The notes: a model not told the origin generated them from the letters alone. Counted from the stretch's first letter, positions 8,984-17,411 are shown. The stretch: 64,000 bases of DNA from Rhodoferax aquaticus (GCF_006974105.1 NZ_CP036282.1:868001-932000), one strand, 5' to 3'. A program made the numbers and translations.

Positions 8984-9819
8984 GTTTGCATTTGTTTGAC
9001 GAAGCCCTGCGCCTAGAGGCGCAGGCCGATGGCAGCTACCTAGGCCACACCCACCCGGCGTGGCACAACATGGTGGGGCCGTTTGGTGGCATCACCGCTG
9101 CCACCATGGTCTCGGCCATCACCCAGCACCCAGAGTGTTTGGGCAGCCCCGTGTCGCTGACGGTGAACTTTGCGGCAGGCATCACCCCCGGCGCCTACAC
9201 GCTCAACCTGCGTGCCGCCCGCACCAACCGCTCCACCCAGCACTGGGTGCTAGACATCACGCAAACCCAGCCCGATGGCAGCAGCGCCACCGTGCTCACC
9301 GGCACCGCCATGACGGCGCTGCCGCGCGACACCTGGGCACTGAACGACAGCCCCATGCCGCAAGTCCCCGGCCCAGAGGGCATTGCGCCCGTGCCCACGC
9401 CTGAGGCGCTGGTATGGCTGGCCCGCTATGAGCTGCGCAATGTCAGCGGCCCCTTGCCCGCCAAGTGGGATGGCCGCGTGGCCTCGGACGACCATCACAC
9501 CGCCAGCCAAAGCCAGCTCTGGGTGCGCGACCAGCCCGCCCGGCCTCTGGACTATCCGGCCGTCACCGCCATGAGCGACATCTTCTTCCCCCGCGTGTGG
9601 CTGCGCCGCGCCCACATGGTGCCTGCGGGCACCGTGTCGCTCACGGTGTATTTCCATGCCAGCGCGCAGCAACTGGCGCAAGCGTCTGACGACTATGTGC
9701 TGGCACAAGCCCGTGCCCAAGCCTTTAGCAATGGGTTTTTTGACCAAACCGCCCAGCTCTGGAGCCACGCCGGTGCGCTCTTGGCGACCTCACACCAGCT
9801 GGTGTACTACAAAGAGTGA
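8980..9819 (+). CDS. Acyl-CoA thioesterase-like protein (double hot-dog)
   Basis: 279-residue protein resembling the thioesterase-like superfamily (TesB-type double hot-dog). HNMVGPFGGITAATMV near residue 25 is the first hot-dog helix, and a second hot-dog follows from about residue 190 (MSDIFFPRVWLRR). The start is GTG at 8980 with AGAAGGAGCT upstream, overlapping the hydrolase stop. It probably hydrolyses acyl-CoA to free acid and CoA in the cytoplasm. Followed after 50 bases by an enoyl-CoA hydratase. Confidence 0.75.
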   Translation: MSLHLFDEALRLEAQADGSYLGHTHPAWHNMVGPFGGITAATMVSAITQHPECLGSPVSLTVNFAAGITPGAYTLNLRAARTNRSTQHWVLDITQTQPDGSSATVLTGTAMTALPRDTWALNDSPMPQVPGPEGIAPVPTPEALVWLARYELRNVSGPLPAKWDGRVASDDHHTASQSQLWVRDQPARPLDYPAVTAMSDIFFPRVWLRRAHMVPAGTVSLTVYFHASAQQLAQASDDYVLAQARAQAFSNGFFDQTAQLWSHAGALLATSHQLVYYKE

Positions 9820-9869
9820 TTTACAGTGCGTCCTCGCATTTTTCAGAACTTTAAGAAACGAGCAACACC

Positions 9870-10634
9870 ATGTCCGACATCTTGACCCTCACCGCCGAAG
9901 GCGTGCTGACCATCACCATCAACCGCGTGGCGAAGAAAAACTCGTTCACCAAAGCCATGTACGCCAGCCTGGCCGACACCTTGGAGCAAGCCAAGGACGA
10001 CAGCGCCGTGCGCACCGTGCTCATCCAGGGTGATGTGGCCATCTTCAGCGCGGGCAATGACATTGGCGACTTCTTGAGCAACCCACCGTCTACGCAAGAC
10101 GCGCCTGTGTTCCGTTTCTTGCGCGCGATTGCCACCTTTCCTAAACCGCTCGTCGCTGCCGTGTGCGGCCCAGCGGTGGGCATTGGCACCACCTTGCTGT
10201 TCCATTGCGACTTGGTGTACGCCGGTGACAACGCCGCCTTCTCCATGCCCTTTGTGAACCTGGGCCTGTGCCCCGAAGCGGGCTCTAGCCTCTTGGTGCC
10301 GCAAATGATGGGCTACCACCGCGCCGCCGAAGCGCTGCTCATGGGCGACCCCTTTATGGCCGAGGCTGCGCTCGAAGTGGGCTTGGTCAACCGCATCTTG
10401 CCGCCCACCCAAACCAATGAAATCGCCCAAGCCCAGGCGCGCAAGCTGGCCACCAAACCCTTGGCGTCTTTGTTGGAAACCAAGCGCCTCATGAAGAAGG
10501 GCCAAATGGCCCAGGTGCTGGCCGCTATCGAAGAAGAGGCTGCCTCCTTTGGCCGCATGTTGCAAGAGCCTGCTGCCAAAGAAGCCTTCACCGCCTTCAT
10601 GGAAAAGCGCCGCCCCGACTTTTCTAAGGCCTAA
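9870..10634 (+). CDS. Enoyl-CoA hydratase/isomerase
   Basis: 254-residue crotonase-family enzyme. The oxyanion-hole segments are FSAGNDIGDF near residue 57 and CGPAVGIGTTLLFHCDLVYA near 105. NLGLCPEAGSSLLVP keeps one acidic residue at the position used by enoyl-CoA isomerases rather than the two glutamates of a classic hydratase, so isomerase activity is as likely as hydration. Because FadB already supplies a hydratase, a second crotonase may handle unsaturated or branched substrates. No strong Shine-Dalgarno is seen (AAGAAACGAG). Confidence 0.8.
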   Translation: MSDILTLTAEGVLTITINRVAKKNSFTKAMYASLADTLEQAKDDSAVRTVLIQGDVAIFSAGNDIGDFLSNPPSTQDAPVFRFLRAIATFPKPLVAAVCGPAVGIGTTLLFHCDLVYAGDNAAFSMPFVNLGLCPEAGSSLLVPQMMGYHRAAEALLMGDPFMAEAALEVGLVNRILPPTQTNEIAQAQARKLATKPLASLLETKRLMKKGQMAQVLAAIEEEAASFGRMLQEPAAKEAFTAFMEKRRPDFSKA

Positions 10635-10678
10635 GCATGGGCCCGCAAGGGCCTGAGTTCGCGGCGTTTAGTGGCGAA

Positions 10679-10731
10679 AAGTGCTGCTGGCGCCCATGGA
10701 TATTGCGCAAGCAGCTATTAAATGTGTAGTG
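10679..10731 (+). repeat. Dispersed ~50-bp repeat, copy A
   Basis: Intergenic copy of the repeat family described under findings. It reads GTGCTGCTGGCGCCCATGG, then AAGCAGCTATTAAATGTGTA. It resembles copies at 26801, 43889, 56296 and 63440. It lies between the enoyl-CoA hydratase and the SDR gene. Confidence 0.6.
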
Positions 10732-10808
10732 GCCTGCGCGGTTACGGCGCCCCCAGCGCCAGCACCGCCCACCAAGGGCGGGCTTCTATAACGTAAGGAG
10801 ACAGACCC

Positions 10809-11639
10809 ATGGCATCACTCGCAGGCAAAACCCTGTTTATCACTGGCGCGTCCCGCGGCATCGGCTTGGCAGTGGCCAAGCGCGCAGCGGCAGACGGCGC
10901 CAACATCGTCATCGTGGCCAAAACCACCGATGCCAACCCCAAGTTGCCCGGCACCATCTACAGCGCAGCCGCTGAGATCGAAGCCGCTGGCGGCAAGGCC
11001 TTGCCCCTGTCGGTAGACATTCGCGACGAAGCCGCTGTGCTGGCCGCCGTGGCCAAAGCGGTAGAGATCTTTGGCGGCATCGACATCTTGGTCAACAACG
11101 CCAGCGCCATCAGCCTCACCAACACCGAGGCCACGCCCATGAAGCGTTTTGACCTCATGAACGGCGTCAATGCACGCGGCACCTATATGTGCACCATGGC
11201 CTGCTTGCCGGAGCTCAAAAAGTCAGCCAAAGCAGGGCGCAACCCGCAGGTGCTCACCATGTCGCCCCCCTTGAACATGCAGGCGCACTGGTTCCAAAGC
11301 CACACCGCCTACACCATGGCCAAGTACGGCATGAGCATGTGCACGCTGGGCCACTCGGCCGAGTTCAAAAAGCACGGCATTGGCGTTAACAGCCTGTGGC
11401 CCCGCACCGCCATTGCCACCGCTGCTATGCAAATGATTCCGGGGGTAGACGTGGCCCTGTGCCGCACCCCCGACATCATGGCCGACGCGGCCTACGCCAT
11501 CCTCACCAGCAGCGCTGGCGCCACCGGCAACTTCTATTTGGATGACGAGGTGTTAGCCGCCCACGGCGTGACCGACCTAGACCGCTACTCCGTCACCCCC
11601 GGCACCACCAAGTTTGTGCCCGACTTGTTTATTGATTGA
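10809..11639 (+). CDS. SDR oxidoreductase, HSDL2-like
   Basis: 276-residue short-chain dehydrogenase. NAD(P)-binding TGASRGIG is at residues 12-19, NNAS near 97, and the catalytic pair AYTMAK is present. The 25-residue insertion after the first beta-alpha unit (KTTDANPKLPGTIYSAAAEI) is the hallmark of the hydroxysteroid-dehydrogenase-like-2 branch, whose members associate with fatty-acid and isoprenoid metabolism. A good Shine-Dalgarno (AAGGAG) lies 9 bases before the ATG. The substrate is unknown. Confidence 0.8.
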   Translation: MASLAGKTLFITGASRGIGLAVAKRAAADGANIVIVAKTTDANPKLPGTIYSAAAEIEAAGGKALPLSVDIRDEAAVLAAVAKAVEIFGGIDILVNNASAISLTNTEATPMKRFDLMNGVNARGTYMCTMACLPELKKSAKAGRNPQVLTMSPPLNMQAHWFQSHTAYTMAKYGMSMCTLGHSAEFKKHGIGVNSLWPRTAIATAAMQMIPGVDVALCRTPDIMADAAYAILTSSAGATGNFYLDDEVLAAHGVTDLDRYSVTPGTTKFVPDLFID

Positions 11640-11651
11640 GTGAGAGCGTTG

Positions 11652-11690
11652 GCCAGGCCCGCAGCCTGGCTGCACAGGCGTTTACGCCTG
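11652..11690. terminator. Convergent stem-loops between SDR and FliD-like genes
   Basis: Two adjacent hairpins lie between convergent genes. The first is GCCAGGC/GCCTGGC (11652-11670). The second is CAGGCG/CGCCTG (11675-11690) and overlaps the last codons of the minus-strand gene. Neither has a T-tract, so termination is possible but weakly supported. Confidence 0.35.
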
Positions 11691-12368
11691 ATTGGCCATG
11701 TACGCCATGACCTTGCTCATGGCGGTGGCCTGCGTTTGCAAGGTGCCAGCGCGGCGGGTGAGCGAGTCGAGTGAGCCCGCCATGGTGCCGTCCTTGGCCA
11801 GCTCTTTGGTGGCCACCGTGTTGATTTGCCCGCCCACCTTGGACATGGCCGCGCGCACTTTGGCGGGGTTGGCTTTGAGCGCGGCGTCCAACTTTTTGTC
11901 ATCCACCGTTACTGTGCCATCGCTCTTAAGCACAAAGCCCATGCCACGCATGGCGTCGGCCGTGGCGGTGTCGGTCTTGATGGCGCGGCGCAAGTCCATG
12001 CCTACGTTGAGTGCGCCGCGCGCCTCGGATGTCATGCCAGCTTTGTCTGCCGTGGTGCGCGCTGCACCCAGCGACGCGTTGTAAGCCGCTGCCAGCTTGG
12101 CCACCGCTGCTTTGAGCTCCACATCGCTGGCTGTGCTGGGCAGCCCCGCCAAGGCCTTGGCCGCCAATTGCGTGTCAGACACGGAAGACTTCAAACGCCC
12201 AAACGACGACAGCTGCGCCGAGGTGCTGTCTATCTGCGCCTGCAAGCGGCTTCCCGCTCTTTGCAAGGGGTTGCTATTGCCCGCCACCGCCGAACTCGCC
12301 TTAGCCCCCGAGGTGCTGGACTTGTTCAAGCTGCTGGCGTGGCTGCTAAGGACGTCTGAGATGTTCAT
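11682..12368 (-). CDS. Miniature FliD-like coiled-coil protein
   Basis: 228-residue protein not tied to a flagellar cluster here. Residues ~40-75 (QIDSTSAQLSSFGRLKSSVS) resemble the FliD N-terminal region. Residues ~143-220 resemble the FliD C-terminal region: GFVLKSDGTVTVDDKKLDAA followed by Gly194 and a final Thr/Ala-rich helix. The large exposed central domains of FliD, normally 200 or more residues, are missing. The ATG at 12368 is preferred over the open frame reaching 12467, because that extension would translate a C-rich tract into prolines and implausible sequence. No strong Shine-Dalgarno is seen. The family match is by eye only. Confidence 0.5.
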   Translation of the reverse strand: MNISDVLSSHASSLNKSSTSGAKASSAVAGNSNPLQRAGSRLQAQIDSTSAQLSSFGRLKSSVSDTQLAAKALAGLPSTASDVELKAAVAKLAAAYNASLGAARTTADKAGMTSEARGALNVGMDLRRAIKTDTATADAMRGMGFVLKSDGTVTVDDKKLDAALKANPAKVRAAMSKVGGQINTVATKELAKDGTMAGSLDSLTRRAGTLQTQATAMSKVMAYMANQA

Positions 12369-12405
12369 GGTCTGCCAAGGATAGGCAGCTCCGGGAAAAG
12401 CTTGA

Positions 12406-12445
12406 GGGGGAAAAGAGGGGGGAAGAGGGGGTATTTGTAGGGGGG
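12406..12445 (+). other. Strong G-quadruplex-type G-tract cluster
   Basis: Four runs of 5, 6, 5 and 6 guanines on the plus strand, at 12406-12410, 12417-12422, 12427-12431 and 12440-12445, are separated by 6, 4 and 8 bases. They lie 38-77 bases upstream of the FliD-like start on the minus strand, where the RNA would be C-rich. Confidence 0.7.
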
Positions 12446-12625
12446 CGCGATGGCCACTAAGCCACAACTTATGTGGCGGACTGGGTCAAACACACTGCCT
12501 TGCTCGGGTATAAATCAATGACTTACAGGTTTAGGGAGCGAAACCATGACCAACAGCGATCTTGTTCACAAGACAGGTTTCACTTCTACATCAAGCTGGG
12601 CCTCTTGAAGCCGTACGCCTGCGCC

Positions 12626-12982
12626 ATGAAGAAGTTGACGATCTCGACTGCACTTGCGCTGCTCACATTTCAAGCAGTCGCTGCTTCCTTTGATTGTTCG
12701 AAGGCTTCAACATACGTTGAAAGAACCATTTGCACCGATGCGCAACTTGAAAGGCTCGATGTTGCATTGGCGGAAAATTACAAAGGCATGCTCGCTTCCG
12801 ACTTCGGCGGTTCTAGGAAGTTGTTGCAAGAAGAGCAACTGAGGTGGCTGACACAGAGAAATCAATGCAAAACCGCAAAGTGCTTGATCGATGCATACCG
12901 AAAGCGAGTCGATGAAACTTGCGACTATGGAGTTGTGACAGGGGTGCACCCTGTGTGCACGCCATCTGAAGACATCAAATGA
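12626..12982 (+). CDS. LprI-like secreted protein (DUF1311)
   Basis: 118-residue exported protein with a signal peptide (MKKLTISTALALLTFQAVAA) and an LprI-type domain. The conserved pattern FDCSKASTYVERTIC, LxxLDxxLxxxY and RNQCKTAKCLIDAYRKR is clear, with several cysteines probably paired in the periplasm. Mycobacterial LprI is a lysozyme inhibitor; Gram-negative homologues are mostly uncharacterised. The start is the ATG before MKKL; the frame is open further upstream to 12473 but gives no sensible signal peptide. The gene looks AT-richer than its neighbours, which could mean recent acquisition. Confidence 0.75.
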   Translation: MKKLTISTALALLTFQAVAASFDCSKASTYVERTICTDAQLERLDVALAENYKGMLASDFGGSRKLLQEEQLRWLTQRNQCKTAKCLIDAYRKRVDETCDYGVVTGVHPVCTPSEDIK

Positions 12983-13083
12983 CAGTTGGCGCTTCGCTGT
13001 TCTTCGTCCCTAGGCCCAAGCCCAGGGTTTCACCGGAGCTGCGCCAGAAGCCGAACAGCTCGTTGACTTCAACGCCTTAAGCT

Positions 13084-13578
13084 ATGAAAACCCTCATTTT
13101 TGGCAACTCTGGTTCAGGCAAGAGCACCTTAGCCAAACACCTGAGCCAAGCACATGGCCTTGCACATTTGGACCTGGACTCCATCGTTTGGGAGCCCGGT
13201 AAGGTTGCGGTACAGCGCCCCATGGACGCTATCCATGCATCGCTGGCGGAGTTTCTGGTGGCCCATCAAAGCTGGGTGATTGAGGGGTGCTACGGCGAGC
13301 TAGTTGAAGCGGCATCGGCCCAATGCACGGAGCTGGTATTCCTGAACCCCGGGCGTGAGGTGTGTCTCACGCACAACCGGTCCCGCCCTTGGGAGCCGCA
13401 CAAGTACGCTTCCAAAGAAGCACAAGATGCCATGCTGGAGAACCTTCAGGCCTGGGTGGCTGGCTACTACGAGCGACACGACCCATGGTCGTACTACGCA
13501 CACCGCCGCATCTTCGACGCATTTGCGGGTGCAAAGAGCGAGCGTGAAAGCCCGGCTGAGGCAGTTACACCGAAGTGA
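13084..13578 (+). CDS. P-loop NTPase, adenylate-kinase-like (FlaR type)
   Basis: 164-residue cytoplasmic P-loop protein. Walker A GNSGSGKST is at residues 7-15, followed by LDLDSIVWEPG, typical of the small kinase-like proteins annotated as DNA topology modulation protein FlaR or shikimate-kinase-like ATPases. A second motif, WVIEGCYGEL, lies near residue 63. The substrate is not predictable. No strong Shine-Dalgarno is visible. The 101-base gap upstream contains nothing recognisable. Confidence 0.7.
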   Translation: MKTLIFGNSGSGKSTLAKHLSQAHGLAHLDLDSIVWEPGKVAVQRPMDAIHASLAEFLVAHQSWVIEGCYGELVEAASAQCTELVFLNPGREVCLTHNRSRPWEPHKYASKEAQDAMLENLQAWVAGYYERHDPWSYYAHRRIFDAFAGAKSERESPAEAVTPK

Positions 13579-13615
13579 GTTTGGGCGCAGCAACCTCCAG
13601 CGCTGGGGCTAGGGT

Positions 13616-13978
13616 TTAGCTACCACTCACAAACCAAACCTTGGCAATCCCCTGTTCCGTCACTTCATAGATAGCCGCCACTTCCATGGCTTGGTCTTGC
13701 ACGCCAGTCACGCGTTCATGGTCTATGACTTTGTTGCCGAAGACCATGCGGTTGACGAGCTCGGCGTGAAGCTGGGGCAGGTTGAAGCGGTGGGTGCGGT
13801 AGTGTTCGGTCAGGGCAGCTTTGCCCACCAACATGGGCTCTGCGGAGGGCAGGCGGTAGACCTGTACATCGTCGGTGTATTCGGCCACAAAGCGCGCTAG
13901 GTCGCGGGCGTTGTAGGCGTCTAGTTGGCGTTGGGCGCTAGCGGCGGGGTCTAGGGTGTGGGGTGTTGCATTCGTCAC
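13616..13978 (-). CDS. NTF2/SnoaL-like protein
   Basis: About 120-residue single-domain protein of the NTF2-like fold: LDAYNARDLARFVAEYTDDV, then LTEHYRTHRF and a beta-rich C-terminus. The preferred start is GTG at 13978. An ATG at 14059 is in frame, but the added 27 residues (including WYSSRHLHIAKQH) look non-coding. Members include isomerases, hydrolases and ligand-binding proteins, so no function is assigned. It is convergent with the P-loop gene. Confidence 0.6.
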   Translation of the reverse strand: MTNATPHTLDPAASAQRQLDAYNARDLARFVAEYTDDVQVYRLPSAEPMLVGKAALTEHYRTHRFNLPQLHAELVNRMVFGNKVIDHERVTGVQDQAMEVAAIYEVTEQGIAKVWFVSGS

Positions 13979-14153
13979 GGTGTGTTGCTTTGCGATGTGT
14001 AAATGCCGCGAAGAATACCAAGCGACTGTGCAGGATGGCACCGTGTGGCGAGTCTTCAAACCGCGCTGCCTTGTTTTGTCACGAAGGCTTCATACGCAGC
14101 GCCCATGCTTGGGGCTGCGGCGCATTGCCGTGACACACCTATGCGAGGCCACC

Positions 14154-14444
14154 ATGACTCAAGATAACGCGCCAGAGACCGACGACTTGGGCGAGGAATA
14201 CGCGGAAGACGACTTTGAGTCGGCCGCAGACGTGCACCGCATGGCGGCGCACCATTTCACCGCTGCTGCCAAGCACCACTTTGCCGCCGCCATTGCCGAA
14301 GACGAAGGCGACACTGACAAAGCCGCTCGCCACACTTTCTTGGCTTACCGCCACCAGCTCAACGCGGTGCAGTACGCTGAGATTGCCGCCATGGACAGCG
14401 AAGGCCCTGAAGACGAATTTGCAGGCGCTGAACTCGAAGAGTAA
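14154..14444 (+). CDS. Small acidic hypothetical protein
   Basis: 96-residue very acidic protein without signal or membrane segment. Asp/Glu-rich ends flank a central Ala/His-rich helical part (HRMAAHHFTAAAKHHFAAAI). The ATG at 14154 is favoured by GAGG just upstream and by the sudden change to protein-like composition; upstream frame sequence is Cys/Arg-rich and probably untranslated. The histidine spacing could suit metal binding, but I do not recognise a family. Confidence 0.5.
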   Translation: MTQDNAPETDDLGEEYAEDDFESAADVHRMAAHHFTAAAKHHFAAAIAEDEGDTDKAARHTFLAYRHQLNAVQYAEIAAMDSEGPEDEFAGAELEE

Positions 14445-14587
14445 GCCCGCGCAGGCCTTGCTAAGCGCAGACGCTCATGCGCTGCGCCTAGCAGGCCCAT
14501 CCCTCGGTAGCCCCTGGTTTTTGCTAGGGGTATTTACGCAAAGCATTTGCTTGCTATAAATGCGGCGCTTGGATATGCTCAGAGCCC

Positions 14588-15283
14588 ATGAAGGCTCCCG
14601 CATCGCTCCGTGACGACTCCCACGCACCACCCTCAACGCTTGCCACAGACACGGCCTTGGCACCCAAGCGCCCCCGTGGTCGCCCGCGCAAAACCGCGCT
14701 GGAGCTAGACGACGGTAACCGCCGCCAAGACCTGATCACCGCATCGGCCAAGCTGTTTCGCAAGCAAGGCTTTGACGCCACCAGCACCCGCGACATTGCG
14801 GCGGCTGTGGGCATGCACAGCGGCTCGCCGTTCTACCACTTCAAAAGCAAAGACGCCTTGCTGTTCGCCGTGATGGAGGCGGGCATGCACACCGCGTTGG
14901 CGCGCCAAGCGCAGGCTTTAGCGGCTTTGCCCGCCAGTGCCAGCTCGGTAGACACCATGCGCAGCCTGATCCGCGCGCACTATGAAACCTTGCTGGGCCC
15001 TGGCAACGACTTTGTGCCTGTGATGCTGTACGAGCACCGCGCTTTGAGCGCACGCCAACGCACGGACTTGGCCCGGCTCCAGACCGACTATGAAGCTGCG
15101 TGGACGCCGGTGCTGCAGCGCCTGCACGACAGCGGGCAATTGGGTGCGCCGGTCAAGCTGGCGCGCTTGTTGATTTTGGGTGCACTGAATTGGTCAGTGC
15201 AGTGGTTCGACCGCAAAAAAGGCGCTTCGCTGGACGAGCTCACCAGCGCCTGCATTGCTTTATTTTTGAAAGACAAGGCATGA
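14588..15283 (+). CDS. TetR regulator with AT-hook-like N-terminus
   Basis: 231-residue TetR protein. An N-terminal basic segment KRPRGRPRKT contains the RGRP AT-hook core ahead of the helix-turn-helix (about residues 50-95, TRDIAAAVGMHSGSPFYHFK). It is similar in layout to KstR2-like TetR regulators of lipid or steroid catabolism. The stop overlaps the ATG of the next gene (ATGA), so regulator and targets are one operon: SDR, acyl-CoA dehydrogenase and thioesterase. The ligand is probably an acyl-CoA by analogy. Confidence 0.75.
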   Translation: MKAPASLRDDSHAPPSTLATDTALAPKRPRGRPRKTALELDDGNRRQDLITASAKLFRKQGFDATSTRDIAAAVGMHSGSPFYHFKSKDALLFAVMEAGMHTALARQAQALAALPASASSVDTMRSLIRAHYETLLGPGNDFVPVMLYEHRALSARQRTDLARLQTDYEAAWTPVLQRLHDSGQLGAPVKLARLLILGALNWSVQWFDRKKGASLDELTSACIALFLKDKA

Positions 15284-16191
15284 CTTCAGCTTCTACATAC
15301 GGCTCTGTGTTTGCGCCCGGCTTGTTTGCCGGGCAGGTGGTGGTGGTGACCGGTGGCGGCTCTGGCATTGGGCGCTGCACCGCCCATGAGCTGGCCGCTT
15401 TGGGCGCGCACACCGTGCTCATTGGCCGCAAGCCCGAAAAACTCCAAGCGGTGAAAGACGAGATAGAGGCCGACGGTGGCAAGGCCAGCTGGCATGCATG
15501 TGACATTCGGCAAGAAGAGGCGGTGAAAGCGGTGGTGGCCGAAGTGGTGGCCGCCCATGGCCGCATTGATGGGCTGGTGAACAACGCCGGTGGCCAGTAC
15601 ATGACGCCGTTAGAAGCCATTAGCGCCAAAGGCTGGGAGGCTGTGATCAACACCAATCTCACCGGTGGGTTTTTGATGGCACGCGAATGCTTTTTGCAAA
15701 GCATGAACAAAAACGGCGGCGCCATCGTCAACATCGTGGCAGACATGTGGGGCTCTATGCCGGGCATGGGCCACAGCGGCGCGGCACGCGCGGGCATGGT
15801 CAACTTTACCGAGACTGCCGCCATTGAATGGGCCGGGCGCGGGGTGCGTGTGAACGCCGTGGCACCGGGCTATATAGCCTCCAGCGGCATGGACAAATAC
15901 CCCGCCGAGATGGGCCCCATGCTGCGTGAAATGAGCAAAACCGTGCCCCTAGGGCGCTTTGGCACCGAGGCCGAAGCGGCCGCCAGCATTGTGTTTTTGC
16001 TCAGTCCCGCAGCGGCCTTTATCAGCGGCAGCACGCTGCGTGTGGACGGTGCGCGGCCCCAAGTGCGCATGGGCTGGCCCATGCGTGTGGCCGATGCCAA
16101 GGCGCAAGAGCGCGCCGCCATCAAACCGTTCAACGGTTTTCACCGCGCCACCACGCCCAAACTTTTCACGCCCAGCGAAGGCCAGAGTTAA
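15280..16191 (+). CDS. SDR, PECR-like trans-2-enoyl-CoA reductase
   Basis: 303-residue SDR with TGGGSGIG near residue 25 and NNAGGQYMTPLEAIS near 104. The block GHSGAARAGM near residue 165 closely follows peroxisomal trans-2-enoyl-CoA reductase (PECR) in layout, as do APGLFAGQV near the start and ISAKGWEAV. Like that branch it lacks the classic YxxxK at the normal place (SGAAR instead), and the alternative downstream Tyr/Lys pair seen in human PECR is replaced by Val and Glu. It may act on enoyl-CoA with NADPH, but activity cannot be taken for granted. The start overlaps the TetR stop. Confidence 0.7.
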   Translation: MTSASTYGSVFAPGLFAGQVVVVTGGGSGIGRCTAHELAALGAHTVLIGRKPEKLQAVKDEIEADGGKASWHACDIRQEEAVKAVVAEVVAAHGRIDGLVNNAGGQYMTPLEAISAKGWEAVINTNLTGGFLMARECFLQSMNKNGGAIVNIVADMWGSMPGMGHSGAARAGMVNFTETAAIEWAGRGVRVNAVAPGYIASSGMDKYPAEMGPMLREMSKTVPLGRFGTEAEAAASIVFLLSPAAAFISGSTLRVDGARPQVRMGWPMRVADAKAQERAAIKPFNGFHRATTPKLFTPSEGQS

Positions 16192-16196
16192 ACCCC

Positions 16197-17402
16197 ATGA
16201 CACACGCCACATTGCCTACACCGCCCAGCACCACTGCCGAGTGGGGGCCAGAAGACATTGCCCAGGTCGAAGACAGCGCGCGCCGCTTTATCCGCGAAGA
16301 GGTGGCCGCCCATTTGAACGACTGGGAGGAGGCGGGCGAATTCCCCCGCAGCCTGTACCAGCGCGCGGCCGATTTGGGCTGGCTGGGGCTGGGCTACCCA
16401 GAGGCCTTTGGCGGCACGCCCGCGCCATGGGCATTGCGCAACGCCATGACGATTGCGCTGGCGCGCACTGGGGGCAGCGGCGGGTTGATGGCCAGCCTGT
16501 TTAGCCACAACATTGGCCTGCCACCCGTGGTGCGCCACGGCTCTGCTGCGCTGCAGGCCAAGGTCATACCTGATGTGCTGGCAGGCAAAAAAATAGCGGC
16601 GCTGGCCATCACCGAGCCCGGAGGTGGCACCGATGTGTCTGCCCTCAAAACCACGGCACGCCGCGAGGGCGACGAGTACGTGGTGGATGGCGAAAAAACC
16701 TTCATCACCTCCGGCATGCGCGCCGACTGGATCACGGTGGCCGTGCGTACCGACTTGGTAAACAAAGGGCCCATGGGTATCTCCATGCTCATGGTGCCGG
16801 GCGACGCTGTTGGCTTGTCGCGCAGCCCCCTGAAAAAAATGGGCTGGCTGTGCTCGGACACAGCGCAGCTGCGGTTTGATGGCGTGCGCGTGCCCGTGGG
16901 CAACTTGGTGGGCGAAGAAGGCTCGGGCTTCAAAATCATTTTGACCAACTTCAATGGCGAGCGTTTGTCCATGGCGGCCATGGCTTTGGGCTTTGCCGAG
17001 TGCTGCTATGACGAAGCCTTGGCCTGGGCGCAGCAGCGCAAGACCTTTGGCACGGCGCTCATAGACCACCAAACCATACGCCACAAGTTCATGGACATGA
17101 AGATGCGCATTGAGTCCACACGCGCTTGGCTCAATGCGGTGTCTGCCCGTGCTGACGCCGGGGACCGGGGCGAAAAGTCGGCCAAAGGCGCTGAGTGGGT
17201 GGCCCAGGTGTGCTTGCTCAAAAACCACGCCACGCAAACCATGCAGTTTTGCGCCGACCAAGGTGTGCAAATCTTGGGGGGCATGGGCTTTATGCGGGGC
17301 ACAGCCTGCGAGCGCATTTACCGCGAGGTCAAGGTGATGATGATTGGCGGCGGCGCCGAAGAGATCATGAAAGAGCTGGCCAGCCGCCAGCTCGGTTTGT
17401 GA
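16197..17402 (+). CDS. Acyl-CoA dehydrogenase, short/medium type
   Basis: 401-residue acyl-CoA dehydrogenase of normal length. The FAD-binding ALAITEPGGGTDVSALKT is near residue 139, the LPxMGxxxSDT-like segment reads KKMGWLCSDT, and the C-terminal catalytic region is GGAEEIMKELASRQ with a glutamate in the usual place. It lies five bases after the PECR-like gene and nine before a thioesterase, all under the upstream TetR gene. Substrate chain length cannot be read from sequence. Oxidation of a branched or cyclic acyl-CoA is suggested only by the specialised regulator and reductase. Confidence 0.85.
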   Translation: MTHATLPTPPSTTAEWGPEDIAQVEDSARRFIREEVAAHLNDWEEAGEFPRSLYQRAADLGWLGLGYPEAFGGTPAPWALRNAMTIALARTGGSGGLMASLFSHNIGLPPVVRHGSAALQAKVIPDVLAGKKIAALAITEPGGGTDVSALKTTARREGDEYVVDGEKTFITSGMRADWITVAVRTDLVNKGPMGISMLMVPGDAVGLSRSPLKKMGWLCSDTAQLRFDGVRVPVGNLVGEEGSGFKIILTNFNGERLSMAAMALGFAECCYDEALAWAQQRKTFGTALIDHQTIRHKFMDMKMRIESTRAWLNAVSARADAGDRGEKSAKGAEWVAQVCLLKNHATQTMQFCADQGVQILGGMGFMRGTACERIYREVKVMMIGGGAEEIMKELASRQLGL

Positions 17403-17411
17403 GATCGGCCC

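Noticed and set aside
12369..12467. N-terminal extension of the FliD-like protein
   Set aside because: It would translate the C-rich strand of the G-quadruplex tract into prolines, with no ribosome site.
14531..14560. Further copy of the dispersed repeat (TTGCTTGCTATAAATGCGGC)
   Set aside because: Match limited to about ten bases around GCTAT; not above chance by eye.
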